Source: Panicum virgatum
Taxonomy: Eukaryota; Streptophyta; Magnoliopsida; Poales; Poaceae
Direction of reading: 5' to 3'
Assembly (NCBI RefSeq): GCF_016808335.1
Contig: NC_053149.1
Span: 29,943,339-30,007,338, forward strand
Length of the DNA stretch: 64,000 nt
Shown here: piece after piece, positions 9,951 to 22,134 of the stretch
Layout of the letters: every line of letters starts with the position of its first letter
Position numbering within the stretch: the first letter of the stretch is position 1
Program-made: the position numbers and the translations under genes
The notes under the pieces: model-generated
Databases searched by the model: none
What the model saw: only the letters and a program-made list of their open reading frames with translations
Told to the model about the DNA's origin: nothing

Positions 9951-12900
9951 AATCTCGTCCCGAGATTGGATGATTGAATTGAGGCGGGGAAAATGATATA
10001 CCTGAGGTAGAGCTAAGGAAACCCGGATAGTGTCGATTAAGATAATCCTCCGTCTCCCAAGTGGCTTCTTCTTCAGTGTGATGAGACCACTGAATTTTAT
10101 ACATTTTTAACACCTTTCGACGAGTACCTCTCTCTTTTTGATCCAGAATTTTGAGTGGATATTCGGTATATGAGAGATCGGGCTCCACTAAAATTTCCTG
10201 CTGATCAATGATTTCCGTAGGAACTCGAACACATTTCTTAAGTTGGGATATGTGGAAAACATTATGGATGGCGGCAAGTCGTGAAGGAAGTCGCAAACGA
10301 TAAGCCATGGGTCCACATTCTTCAATGATTTCATATGGCCCGACATAGCGAGGTGCGAGCTTACCCCTAACTCCGAAACGTTGAACGCCTCGAGTTGGGG
10401 ACACTCGTAAATAGACGTGATTACCAACCATGAACTTCAAAGGATCCCTTCTTTTATCGAAATAACTCTTTTGCCGAGATTGGGCTGCTCGGAGGTTTGC
10501 TTGTACTATTTTTCTTTCTCTTCAGCCTCGACCACTAATTCAGGTCCAAAGATTTGACGTTCTCCAGTCTGGGACCAACTCAAAGGAGTTCGACACCGTC
10601 GACCATACAAGGCCTCGAAGGGTGCCATCTTCAGACTGGCCTGATAGCTGTTGTTATAAGAAAACTCAGCCAAGGTTAAACATTTGTCCCAGTTTTTGTC
10701 ATAATGGATGACACATGCTCGAAGCATATCCTCAAGAATTTGATTCACCCTTTCGGTCTGTCCGTCAGTCTGTGGATGGTAAGCTGAGCTTCGAATTAAT
10801 TTAGTTCCGAGAGCCTCTTGAAGTTGCTCCCAAAACCTTGCCACAAACTAAGGACCACGATCCGATATAATTGTTTTTGGTATACCGTGTAGGCAGACAA
10901 TCCGATCAATATAGATCTCAGCATATTTCTTGGCTCGATATTCAGTATGCACTGGAATAAAATGAGCAGTCTTTGTGAGCCTATCAACAATGACCCAAAT
11001 GGAATCATGGTGCTGAGAAGTATTTGGTAATCCCACGATGAAATCCATGCTGATATCTTCCCATTTCCAAGACGGAATCGGTAGAGGTTGGAGAGTTCCA
11101 GCAACTTTCAAGTGACTAGCTTTCACTCTCTGGCAGGTGTCACATTCTGCGACATATTTGGCAATCTCTCTCTTCATGCGAGTCCACCAAAAATTTTGCC
11201 TGAGATCTTGGTACATCTTGGTGCTGCTCGGATGAATAGAGAATTTAGAGAGATGTGCTTCATCCAGGATTTGTTTCCGCAGGTCAGGATTCTTGGGAAC
11301 GACTAGGCGATCCTCGAACCACAAAATTCCTTTATGGTCCACTCGGAAACACTTATATTTATTTTCACCTTCTACTACTTGCTGCTTGATGATACCAACC
11401 CTTTTGTCGTGTAATTGTGCCATGATGACCTGGTCATAGAGTGTTGGTTCCACCGAAATATGATTCAAAGAGCCCTGAGGAATAATTTCTAATTTCAGCC
11501 TTTGCAGTTCAGCACACAATGTGTCATTATATGACTCCGTTGATAGGCAATTGCAGTGAACCTTGCGACTGAGCGCATCGGCTACAACATTCGCCTTGCC
11601 CGGATGATAATGAACCTCCAGATCATAATCTTTAATTAATTCCAGCCATCTTCGTTGCCTCATATTTAGCTCACTTTGAGTGAAAATGTATTTGAGACTC
11701 TTATGGTCGGTATAGATATTGCAATGAGTGCCCATAAGATAATGTCTCCAAAGCTTGAGAGCATGAATAACGGCGGCTAGTTCCAGATCATGAGTGGGAT
11801 AATTTAGCTCGTGTGGCCGAAGAGCTCGGGAAGCATAAGCTATCACCCGATTGTCTTGCATTAGAACACAACCAAGACCAGTGCCTGAAGCATCACAATA
11901 AACGTCGTATGGTTTGTTGTTGTCAGGTTGAGCCAAGACTGGTGCAGTGGTTAGATGTGCTCTCAATGTATGGAATGCTTCATCACACTTCGTGTTCCAT
12001 TTAAACTTGACATCTTTCCTTAGTAGTTCTGTCATGGGCTTAGCAATTCTGGAGAAGTCCGGAATAAATCTGCGGTAATACCCTGCCAAGCCGAGAAAAC
12101 TGCGGATCTGATGAACTGAAGTAGGAGGTTTCCAGTCCATCACTTCTTGCACTTTGCTGGGATCAACTGAAATGCCTTCACTAGATATAGTGTGACCCAG
12201 AAATTTGACTGTGTCCAGCCAGAATTCACACTTGGAGAATTTTGCGTACAGCTTATGATCTCTGAGACGTTGAAGAACAATGCGCAGATGTTGCTCATGT
12301 TCTGCCTCATCTTTGGAATAGATCAGAATGTCGTCAATAAAGACCACGACAAACTTGTCAAGTTCCGGCATAAATACCGAGTTCATGAGATACATGAAAT
12401 AGGCCGGAGCATTGGTGAGACCGAAAGACATAACCAAGTACTCATAGAGACCATATCGGGTTGAGAAGGCGGTCTTGGGAATATCGCAAGGCCGGATTTT
12501 AATTTGATGATAACCCGAATGAAGATCAATCTTGGAGAAAATCTTTGCTCCAGCCAATTGATCAAACAATACATCAATGCGGGGAAGTGGATATTTATTT
12601 TTGATGGTCACCGCATTGAGAGGCCGGTAATCAACACACAACCTCAGACTATCATCCTTCTTCTTTACGAACAATGCTGGACAACCCCAAGGTGAAGCAC
12701 TTGGGCGAATAAAACCCTTGTCCAACAGTTCTTGTAGCTGGATTTTTAGTTCAGCCAATTCTTTAGGCGGCATTCGATATGGCCTTTTTGAAATAGGTGC
12801 TGTACCAGGCTGAAGTTCAATGACAAATTCGATATCCCGGTCTGGCGGCATACCAGGTAAATCTTCCGGAAAAACATCTACATACTCACGGACTACCGGA

Positions 12901-14465
12901 ATATCTTCGAGACGAATATCTTTATTGGCATAGGCACAAGAGTTGTGACATTGAGGATGTGGTAAATATAGAACCGAATGACCATGAGTTGGAGAATTTA
13001 TTTCAACAGCTCGGGAAGAGATATCTAACATTACCCCATGTCTTTTCATCCAATCCATTCCTAGTATAATGTCCATACCTTCTAGTGGCAACAAGATTAA
13101 AGTGGTAGGAACAGTTTTACTACCCAAACTAAGTGGCGCATTATGAACGATTTGGTTTGATGCGACTTTACCACCCGGGGTAGATATCATGAATGACCCT
13201 TTTGTGTGACAGAAATCTAACCCAACCCTTGCTCCAAATTTAGAACTAATGAAGCTATGAGATGCACCAGAATCGAATAAGATAACAGTGGGGTGTTGGT
13301 TTATAGAGAATGTACCCGACATGATTGGTGCTCCCTCAGGGAGGTCAGCAAGGTTGGTGAAGTTAAGTCGGCCCTGCCTGACTTGAATGGTTTGCCTCTT
13401 GCCCTTGTGCTGATCATTTCTGCGAGAAGCCTGCCCTTGAGATTGTCCCGCCTGGGGGCACATCTTGGCAAAGTGATCCGGACTCCCGCATCTGAAATAG
13501 CGGTTATTATTATCGGGGCGAGCGGCTGGCTGAGCATTCGGCCTAGGGCCGTTCTGCTGCTGCTGAGGTGCAAATCGAGCTTGCTGGGGAAGCCCGAATC
13601 GAGTCTGCTGCTGCTGTTGAGGAGGCCTAATAATCCAACGCCCTGGCTGAGGGGCCTTCTGAGAGGATGCGGGTGGGTTATTTTGCACAATACGATACCT
13701 CGGTGCAGAGGCACTCGAGGGTCCAGCAGGTGCCTTGCGCTTCTTTTCAGCGCGGTGTGCAGAAATCAGATCCTCCTGAGATATGGCCATATTCACCAAT
13801 TCATTGAATGAGTCTGCTCGGACAAGGTTTAGCCTCTCTTGTAATTTGGTACCAAGGCCTCGACGGAAGCGCTCACGCTTCTTAGCGTCGGTATCGGCAT
13901 GATGTCCAGCATAATGACACAATTGATGGAATACTTGAGCATATTGCACCACAGTACGAGTGCACGGAGTTAAGGACAAGAACTCGTTGAGCTTACGGTC
14001 AAGAAGTCCAGCTGGAATATGATGATCTCGAAAAGCCAATTTGAACTCATTCCAGTTCACCACATGATCAGCCGGTAGCATCCCGTGGTAGTGATCCCAC
14101 CACATACGAGCTGATCCGCGAAGCTGCTGCGCGGCGTAGCGAGTCTTGTTTGCTTCGGAACAAGGAGTAGTCAATAGAGAAAACTTGGACTCAATCGTGC
14201 GAATCCAAGCGTCAGCGTCCAGAGGCTCATCCGCTTTATTGAACAGCGGAGGCTGAGTACTGAGGAAATCTTGGTAGCTCGCTTCTTGTGCGTGATGAGC
14301 ATGATGCCCACCCCGCGGTTGTTGCTGAGCTTGAACCAACTGCCGCAAAATCTCTGTCTGGGCAGCAAGAACCTCAGCAATACCCACTGGTGGAGGAGGT
14401 GGAGGTGGATCGCCATTCCCTCCGGCTCCAAAACCACTAGGGGTGCCTCGAGTTGATCCAACCAT
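9943..14465 (-). pseudogene. gag-pol: Gag-Pol of element B, broken by one stop and one frameshift
   Basis: Minus strand from the ATG at 14465 ([10 protein letters not shown]). In order: Gag without the intron seen in A; a zinc knuckle near 13500 whose first Cys is Tyr ([14 protein letters not shown]); protease DSGASHSF near 13275; RT with FIDD at about 12331-12346; RNase H; integrase HHCC and DDE; GPY; and a C-terminal chromodomain near 10190-10060. Integrase is interrupted by TAG at 10848-10850, replacing the Gln codon after SDRGP. A one-base shift in an A-run near 10506-10516 moves the rest into another frame. The final stop abuts the polypurine tract. Since the LTRs are almost identical, the damage is recent, or the copy was moved by another element's enzymes. 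Confidence 0.9.
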
Positions 14466-15119
14466 CTGAAATGTGAGTACTTTTGCATTAGGCTCATCAT
14501 TATCATCATTTCAAATGGAATATACAACTCAATATGACATGGAAATACTGTAAATTGCTTAATCAGGTTGTGCAGCAAGACCAGAGATACGAAAACGCTC
14601 ATAACTGGAGTTCGGTACATGATATGGACTTGAAATTTTTACAAGAGATAGGAAATTTCATGATCTACAACTTTGGTAGTCATCACAAAGTCAGATTTCC
14701 AGAGTAGGTTAGTCGAAAAATTCAATTACTCCTCCTCTGGTTTTTCTGCTTCACAGAAAACAGAGCTTCTGTAATTTGCGATTATCTCCTGCAATACCAA
14801 TCCGTTTGGGCTGAAATTTTGCGAGCAGGTTCCTGATGAAATTTGGAACAATTTTGGTATTCAACTCAGGAGCTAAATCCGAAAGGAAAAGAGGATAAAA
14901 ATTCGAACTAACTGCTGCCTTCAGCTTTTTGCAGATCACTGATAATTAACACTAGTAGCATAAGGGGTTCATTACATCCATCGTTCTCTCATTTCTACTT
15001 GGTCACTCCTAACATCAGTACTAAGGGGGTTACTCAACTCTAAGTTAGCCTAGTAGCCATGATCCAAAAGTAGGCCACACTAAGAGGAGTCTACAAAAGC
15101 TAAGAAACAGCGCCTCAGT
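14466..15119 (-). other. Spacer between ORF0 and gag in element B
   Basis: About 650 bases, AT-rich, with no supported ORF. It contains, on the minus strand, CTCACATTTCAG just before the gag ATG, a possible splice acceptor. Confidence 0.6.
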
Positions 15120-16019
15120 CTACATGTTGACCGATGCCTCACTCGCCGCGGGAGTGTGAACCTCAACCGGTGCGGGCTGCGGCGCCTGGTCCTCGGAGTC
15201 CATCTCTGAAACGCCCTCTATCTCCTGGGGCTCGTCCTCCTCGTCCACCTGCATCTCGTCGGGAGGTGCGTGAAGGGCATCCTGCGCGTGCTGTATCGCG
15301 TGGAGCTGCCCCTGAGCCTCGTCCATCTCAAGCTGCAGGTCGTGAAACTGGTCCTCCAAGAAGTTGATCGTAGCGTCCCGATCCGACACAGTGTCGTGAA
15401 GCTCGTGAACCTGGCCGTGGAGCTGGGCGATAAGAGTAGCCCTGCTCTCGAGCTCGGTACTAGCCTCCTGAAGCTGCCCATCTCTCAGCTGGACCGCCAG
15501 GTGCAAGGCCTGAGCATGGTCCACCAACTGAGCGACGGCGTAACTCTGGTAAGTGTGAAGTCTGTAAAGGCCGTCCAAGCACATCGCTGACGTCCGAAGT
15601 GCCCCGACCGGGTCAAGGGTAGCAACCACGTCCACGTGTGCCATCCGGTCGAGCCAAAGCGGGTCTGCCGGGTCAGGTGCAGGGAACAACCCGAACGCGG
15701 TCAGAACCACCTCCAGAGGGCGCAAAGAGCAAAAGGTGGTCATCGCCCTCATGGCGGTAAGCTCCCAGGTGTCCAGCAGGTAGTGACCTACCATCTGAGT
15801 CACGATCGGCTCCCACCCGTTGAGCGGGTGCTGCGGGATCACCATCGTCACACTGCAGCGACGAACTCCGTCCTCCACAAACTCGTGGCCATCGTAAACC
15901 GGTGGCTGGAGGTAACCGGCTGCACTCAAAAGCTCCCAAAGACGGCGGGGAAACCCGTCCCAGTGCAGGCAAGCGGAGTGCACGTGCCCCTGCGCGTCAA
16001 CGACCAGCAGCTCTTCCAT
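15120..16019 (-). CDS. Extra sense ORF upstream of gag in element B (ORF0-like)
   Basis: 299 residues from the ATG at 16019 (MEELLVVDAQ), the first ATG in a frame that is open a little further upstream. The N-terminal two thirds are mixed and hydrophobic-rich (WDGFPRRLWELL, GWEPIVTQMVGHYLLDTWEL). Residues about 165-250 are a long Leu/Gln/His heptad-like region (LIAQLHGQVHELHD, FLEDQFHDLQLEMDEA) likely to form a coiled coil. The tail is strongly acidic (VDEEDEPQEIEG). It has no zinc knuckle, protease or enzyme motif. Position between primer site and gag, in sense, matches the ORF0 I recall from rice RIRE3/RIRE8 chromoviruses; function is unknown. TTTTGTTGGGACAG directly precedes the ATG and looks like a splice acceptor. 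The frame is intact although this copy's pol is broken. Confidence 0.75.
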   Translation of the reverse strand: MEELLVVDAQGHVHSACLHWDGFPRRLWELLSAAGYLQPPVYDGHEFVEDGVRRCSVTMVIPQHPLNGWEPIVTQMVGHYLLDTWELTAMRAMTTFCSLRPLEVVLTAFGLFPAPDPADPLWLDRMAHVDVVATLDPVGALRTSAMCLDGLYRLHTYQSYAVAQLVDHAQALHLAVQLRDGQLQEASTELESRATLIAQLHGQVHELHDTVSDRDATINFLEDQFHDLQLEMDEAQGQLHAIQHAQDALHAPPDEMQVDEEDEPQEIEGVSEMDSEDQAPQPAPVEVHTPAASEASVNM

Positions 16020-17405
16020 CTGTCCCAACAAAAGACCGATGGATCAGCTGATGGTAACAAGAACTACTAACTCTGGAACAGTGAAAGAAATGGCCAAAAC
16101 TGTAGAGAACTTGCTTCAAAAATTCTCAAAAATTTACACAAGATCCCTCTGATGTTAAGGAACAATTCACCTAGTCATCACTAAGCTCAATTCGGATTCC
16201 ATGGGGGTGATATGCTCAGGTATTCAGAGTGGTGTCAACCAGGAAAACTGAGTGTCCAGAGAGGGTGTATTTTGACTACAACTCTCAACCCAGACGTCAA
16301 AAATTCTTCAAATTTTTATGGTAAGCTCATCACTTAGTTGTCTACAACTTTCATGTTGAACGATTTTTAGTTTGAGCAACTTATAAAGGTCGAAAAATTT
16401 CAGTTGTATAGACGGTTCAGAGTTAACAGTTTTACACAGGGTTGATCCAAAAATACAAATACCATGCTAGAAGGCTTCAAAAATTTTCAAATTTTTACAG
16501 CAGCTTGATAACTTAGGAAAAATCATTTAGTCTTACTACCCCAAGTCGATTTAAGTAACTTAACAGAAGGTTAAAATTCGTGGAAACCAGGTTGCAGACT
16601 TTCTGGATACTCCCTAGGATAGTGTTTTAATGGATTTGCTTGCGATTTCCCCAGAGATTTATTTGCTAATCTTTTTGAGAATGAATGCAGAGCCTATACG
16701 TCCTTACCAAGGAAAAAATTGCCAAGTAACCTTAGTCTTACGCAATGACTTTGGTGGCATACATATTACGTCTCTCACTATATAGCTACTCGATATAGCT
16801 AGATAGCCTATAATTCGATTTCGAGTTAGCGTACCTGCAGAAGATTGACAGCATATAAAATGAACCTTTCGTGCCAGCACTCACGAAAGCGTCCCCATAC
16901 ATTACCGATCACTATAGAATTGGCATCCATACCATTACCGCCGTATGGACAACGTTAAGCATACGTTATCGAAACAACGTATTGACTGAGTACCGTCTTT
17001 GACGGGGAATTGAATTCCAATTTCGAACCATTACTCCCCATGTACTCAACCGAAGTTGGTATATGGGCAGCAGCTCAAGTAGGCCACTGCTTGAGCTCCA
17101 GCGTTCGGCTCGCATCACCGACGGGAAGGTCAGACTCTCTCAGCTGACTGAGTAAGCATACCTTCGTGGCGATGATGTAGTTGCAGAATTTAACTTACAA
17201 TATTTAAATACTGAAAAGTAAGGTGCTGGAAGTTAGCCATACAAAATAAGCCACCTGATTATACCCATAAGATTCCCTAGGGCTTTATGTCCTAGACTTG
17301 TCCTTGGAGATCCTAAACTCTTTCAAAACTTTAGTAGCTTTGAAGTCAAGTTTTAAGTTGTTGTTGTGAAAACCGAGGTTGCCATCCCTGGTAGGCTATC
17401 TGCGA
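16020..17405 (-). other. Leader of element B
   Basis: Nearly 1.4 kb between primer-binding site and ORF0, AT-rich, without a supported ORF. It probably holds packaging signals and an intron, neither of which I can place. Confidence 0.5.
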
Positions 17406-17417
17406 GCTCTGATGCCA
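17406..17417 (-). other. Primer-binding site of element B (initiator tRNA-Met type)
   Basis: On the minus strand TGGCATCAGAGC, two bases from the 5' LTR. It differs by one base from TGGTATCAGAGC, the complement of the initiator tRNA-Met 3' end used by H and F. Confidence 0.85.
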
Positions 17418-17776
17418 GCTGTGGCGGAACCACCCAAAACTACTGGGCCCGGGTGCACTGATCTTTGTTGCTAAGCAACTCTGACCCAAGGTGGCACTCA
17501 CCGGTAGTTCCTCGAGTGAAGCCTCGATAAAAGCCACGCTATTCCAGGATCAGCAGACAACACTCACACGAAGGTGAGCCCAGAGATTACAACACAAACC
17601 ATTTCATACATCTCAGAGTGATTGCAGCGGAAAGAAAATTTATTACAAACCAAGTTCAGAGTAACAAAATACCACGGAGTTCTAACTACTCAATTATTTA
17701 AGTCTCATGTTCAACGGAAGCAGCAAAGATAACTAGCGAGATAACGTGACGCATCGGTAAAGCCCGTACGAATGCG

Positions 17777-19007
17777 TCACTCAGCGGGAGGGTGATTAGC
17801 ACCAGCTGAAGGGCCATCCCACTCAACAGACCAACCCGGAGGCAGAGTACAAGGCCAAGTAAGACTCGCAAACAGATCTTCAAAGTTAGTACCTGAAAAA
17901 CAGTGCCACAAGCAAGGCTGAGTATACTAATACTCAGCAAGACTGACCCGTCTCCGGATATAACATAGTCTGATAACTAGACATGCAAGCTTTTTGGTTG
18001 GTAGGGTTTGTTTGCCAAAAATGCCGCTAAGTGTTGATCCTTAATTTCAGGTTTTACTTAGCCAGATTCTAGTAGAATTAACCATTCTAAATTTGCAACT
18101 GACTCTACTCAAACATGGTAGAGCAACCATTTAATCAACCAACAGTATTTTCATCATCGTATTCCACTTGTTACTCTATGTGACCGAAATCATTAAGCAA
18201 TCTCATGCCGTGAGAGGCGGACGATTCCGAATCGAATTTCAACCTGGCCAGGGGAACCTAGACCACACGCATGGGGATCGACTTCGCTCCCGCCCACGCT
18301 ACTTTTCCCCTTTCTTTCCAGTCCGTGGATCCGGAACACCCTCCCCGACTACAGAGTCCGACCACTCTGCACCCGTACGTCGCGACATAAAAATAAACCC
18401 TACTTCTACCAGGAGGGTGCGAGATCGTTCCACTCGCCGGTCCAATCAGGTACTTAAGCTTACCGATTACCATATTTCTCGGTATGTGGCTAGTACTTTC
18501 AAACGCTTAGTGAAATGAGCCACACACCGCGACCTTAGCCATTTTTGACTACACCAGCGGGGTATCACAACTACACAACCCCGCTCGTTGTCCTTACATT
18601 TCAACAGGAATTAAAGTCGGTACAATTCCTATTTGCTCGCGAGAGGCAGGAAACCACTCGACTTCTATCGTACCTATTTAGCATGGCAACTAGTCGATAA
18701 AAAGATCCGGTATCAAACATAGGTTCCTATGGATCATGCATCTAGGGTTTTCGATCAACGCCTAGAGAACTTAAATGCAGAAAACCAACTATTACCATAC
18801 ATTAATAAATAGATGGCAGAATGATAATTCGGAAAAATAGTGGGATTATGCTCCGGGGCTTGCCTTCTTGGGCACTGTCAGGCAGAAAAGCTTCTGGGGC
18901 TTGGCCCAGGTCTTGGGACAAGTTAGTACAGTTCAGATTAACCTCCTGCTCCGCACGAGAGTCCGCGGGCACCAGTTCGTAGTCTCCGTCCGCGAGGTTA
19001 ACCGTTT
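17777..19007 (-). CDS. Candidate spliced ORF in B's 5' LTR (exons 19007-18864 and 17892-17777)
   Basis: Second copy of the two-exon ORF at 5901-7131, with identical splice signals and both frames open. The only amino-acid change I noticed in the first exon is APEP to APEA. As this is the 5' LTR, its promoter (21026-21034) would drive it. Product unknown. Confidence 0.5.
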
Positions 19008-21025
19008 CTATATGCAATGCAAGATTTTGAGTTATTCAGGGATATAATTTCTTTCCTTCACGATAAAGTTGTAGTCCATGAAAGTTAATTTAGTGATGAT
19101 CTCACATTTCATTGCATGGGCAATCGTTTATAGAGTAGCAAACATAATTACGGTCATTCATGAATGAGTGGGGTTTTGGGTTTTCATTTTTACTTTCAAC
19201 ACATAGCATGCTTTCATTATTCCTTAACAACACAACTACTAAAAAGCTAGTGATGAAACACTAAAGTAACTCAGATTCAAACTTGAACATTCAGGGTATA
19301 AATTTCAGCATCTACCATAGAGCAAGAACTATAACTATTCATGCAAATGGATTACTCTAGTTACTTCATCTTTTTGTACAGAATGTTCAACATGGATTCT
19401 GGTGCTACAAATTTTATGCAAGCTACTTCAAAGCATAAACTCAGTACTGAAATTTTTCCAGATTTTATACACTTATATAGCAGAGGTGATAAAAAGATTA
19501 AAAACAACAAGCCATTAACAAAGATTAATTCTACAGAAAGTTTTACTAAGGATTTGGTTCTCAAATTTTTACCAGAGACTAGTCCTGAGTTAAACATACT
19601 CCAGAAAATTTTTCAAGATTTAACTCACTATGATAAATTAGTTATTTAGTTAACTTAACATGAGTTTGCATGAATTTCTCAAGATGCATTCGACCAGTAT
19701 TGCATCTGAACTTTTTATCACAGGTAGAACATACTCTAAACAAGATCATGCCCAAAAATAATGATCAGAAACATTGTAGATTACTCAGAACAAAAATAGT
19801 AAATCTAGCCCTAAGATGCTAAGCATGATTATTCGACAAAGCCAAACCCAGTAACTACAGCTCAAATTTTTTTGACAGGAACACAGAGCTAAAAAGAGAC
19901 TCCAGAAATAAACATGGATTTTTCTGAGCATAAGAACTATATATAAGGAATTAAGTTGATTAAACAAGCATAAATCATGGTATATAGCAAAAGAACTCTA
20001 ATAAATCTTAAATTTAGATATTAACAGTGTTTTAGTTTTACATGCACGCAGTAAATATTCCAGGGCAAGTTCATGTGCATATTTTCCAGAATTAAATCGA
20101 GAAAGCTAACAACAGATTAGAGAATCTTGATTGTTCCAACATGATAACTGTTTTGGGTTGGTGTCATCTTTTTACTGTGATATTAAAATTCCATTAGTGA
20201 TAACATATCCAAAAATTAAAGTCATTTGATGAGCAGAACTTCATGAACATGCATAAGGTGGTTTTATTAATCTTTTCCCTAGATTAAACTTGGTTGAGTT
20301 TCTACAAAAGTGAATGTTACAAAATTTGTAGATCTTGTTACAAGGATTCCAGATCAGTTGAGTTTGCATTTTTTTGATTTTTCTGTGATTTGTTTCGCAT
20401 TTTAGAAGTTCACTGGTATACACTGTAAAACTTGCAGAAACACCCTTAGACGAAAAAAACAAATTACAACCGGGTCCTTCGCCGGCCTTCTCCGCCGTGG
20501 CATCTTGCCGGTGGTGTTCTGCGGTGCAGGGCTTACCGGGGCTGCCACGGGGAGGCGCGTGGGGGAGAAAGGATCGAGGAACACCTACCCTGGTCGACGT
20601 TCGAGCGTTTGGAGCACAGGTTCAAGCTCGTCGGCGTTGATGGCGGGTCGGTTGTTCGGTTCGCCGGTGCTGGAGGCGAAGGAGGGCTCGGGGTAGGGGA
20701 ACAAGGCAGCGCACGAGCACCGCGTGAGCTCGTGGATGCTTCTGGGGTAGCTGTCGGGCTCGGTCTTCCCCGGAGCTGGCCGGTCCGCGGTGAGCCTGAG
20801 CTCGCCGGCGGCGGCGCAAAAGGGGAACGGCTTCGGGAGGGGGTTTGGATTCGATTCCGCGCGCGTGGAGCTTAACTGGGAGGTGGCGAAGCTGCTGCGG
20901 TGGTCGGAGGGGGCAATGTGGGGCTGGGCTAGCCGGTCCGCGCGAGCTGGATCTCGGCGGCCATGGCGGAGCGGCGGGAGGAGGAAGAAGGGGAAGAAGG
21001 GGCGCGGCTGTGGGGTTCTGGGGGT

Positions 21026-21034
21026 CTTTATAGG
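21026..21034 (-). promoter_or_regulatory. TATA box in B's 5' LTR
   Basis: CCTATAAAG on the minus strand, upstream of a GC-rich leader; the presumed promoter for B's genomic RNA. Confidence 0.65.
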
Positions 21035-21808
21035 CCAAGGAGCTACTGGGGGAGGAATGCAGTGACTGGGGGCGGTTGATTTGGTCCTGGGCGGCTCGAC
21101 GGCGAGCGGGCGGAGGAGGCAGCGGCGCTGCGCCGGCCGGGGTGTCGTGGCGGCTCGGGAGTGGCCTGGGACGCGTGTGCGCGCGAGGAGGTGCCAAGGG
21201 GCGGGCCAGGTGGCGTGGAGAGGTTTCCCCGGGTCCATTTGGCCGCGGGCGCGCGGTGGACGAAGTCCACCGGCGGCGTACGGCAGGCGGCGGCTGAAAC
21301 AGAGCATGCCGGGAAAGAGAGATGGAGGTAGGGGCTCTTTTGCGATTTCTGAAAATTTCAGGGACCTCTCGGTAAACAAAAATTATCTCCTACTTGGAGG
21401 GCTCAAATGGAAAAGTGTTGAATACCATTTTTGCATAACTTTTCAAGATCTACAACTTTTGTGTTATGCAAATTTTCGTTTGAAACTCACATTTTGAACT
21501 ATTGGTACATTTACATATTTGCACAAAAGGACTTTAGTTTTAATCAGTTTTTGACTTGATTTTGGCTGAAGTTCAATTGAGCACATGTCAATTGAAATAC
21601 CTCTCATGAGCCAACAAAAATTTTGTGCACATTTTTGAATTAAAATTTGAGTAGTTTTTCACTCCTTTCTCTTTTTCCTTTAATTTCTTTTGTATGATTT
21701 GTATTTTATTTGGTCCTTTCTCTTTGAATTAGTTTCCCAAATTTTTCTTTTAACTTTCCCTAATGTGTATTGATTGGATTTCAAAGTATTGACACCTGAG
21801 GTGTCACA

Positions 21809-22098
21809 CTCTTAGCCTCTCAGGAGTTCATGATGTTTTCCATATATCTCAGCTGAAGAGATGCCTACGAGTACCCGAGGAGCAGGCACCCCTGGATGGA
21901 GTGGACGTCCAGGAAGATCTGACTTATACTGAGCATCCGGTGAAGATTCTGGAGACATCAGAGAGGGTTACACGGAACAAGCGTATCAAGATGTGCAGAG
22001 TTCAGTGGAGTCACCACAGTGAAGCTGAGGCTACTTGGGAGCGAGAAGATGAGTTGAAGAAGACATATCCAGATCTCTTTGCTAGCCAACCCAGCTAA
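21809..22098 (+). CDS. pol: C-terminal end of A Pol with chromodomain
   Basis: Continuation of the frame broken at 5543: [20 protein letters not shown] (integrase tail), then [35 protein letters not shown] and TYPDLFASQPS-stop. The KILE...VQW..H...EATWE pattern is the chromodomain that defines chromoviruses and is thought to direct integration to heterochromatin. J has a nonsense codon at the SERVT position; A does not. Confidence 0.9.
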
Positions 22099-22119
22099 AT
22101 CTCGGGGACGAGATTTCTT

Positions 22120-22132
22120 TAAGGGGGTAGGG
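22120..22132 (+). other. Polypurine tract of element A
   Basis: TAAGGGGGTAGGG, then TC, then the LTR. It follows CTCGGGGACGAGATTTC, the same pre-PPT signature as in the other elements. Confidence 0.88.
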
Positions 22133-22134
22133 TC

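Larger units (their letters stand above)
5544..21808 (-). mobile_element. Element B: complete 16.3-kb chromovirus on the minus strand, inserted in A's pol
   Basis: Two very long LTRs (5544-9931 and 17420-21808) flank 7.5 kb that holds, in minus-strand order, a primer-binding site, a long leader, an extra ORF, gag-pol ending in a chromodomain, and a polypurine tract. Termini are TGTGACACC...CCGCCACA. It lies in A's integrase with a near-perfect TSD. The LTRs differ at roughly 25 positions counted by eye, so insertion is recent. Layout (extra ORF before gag, chromodomain, long LTR) recalls the rice RIRE3/RIRE8 type from memory; no search was run. Confidence 0.93.
17420..21808 (-). repeat. 5' LTR of element B (4389 bases)
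   Basis: Direct repeat of 5544-9931, with the TATA box at 21026-21034 on the minus strand. It differs from the other LTR by scattered substitutions and a one-base insertion near 20707. That insertion changes which long frame is open in the GC-rich leader, which argues that those frames are not maintained. Confidence 0.93.
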
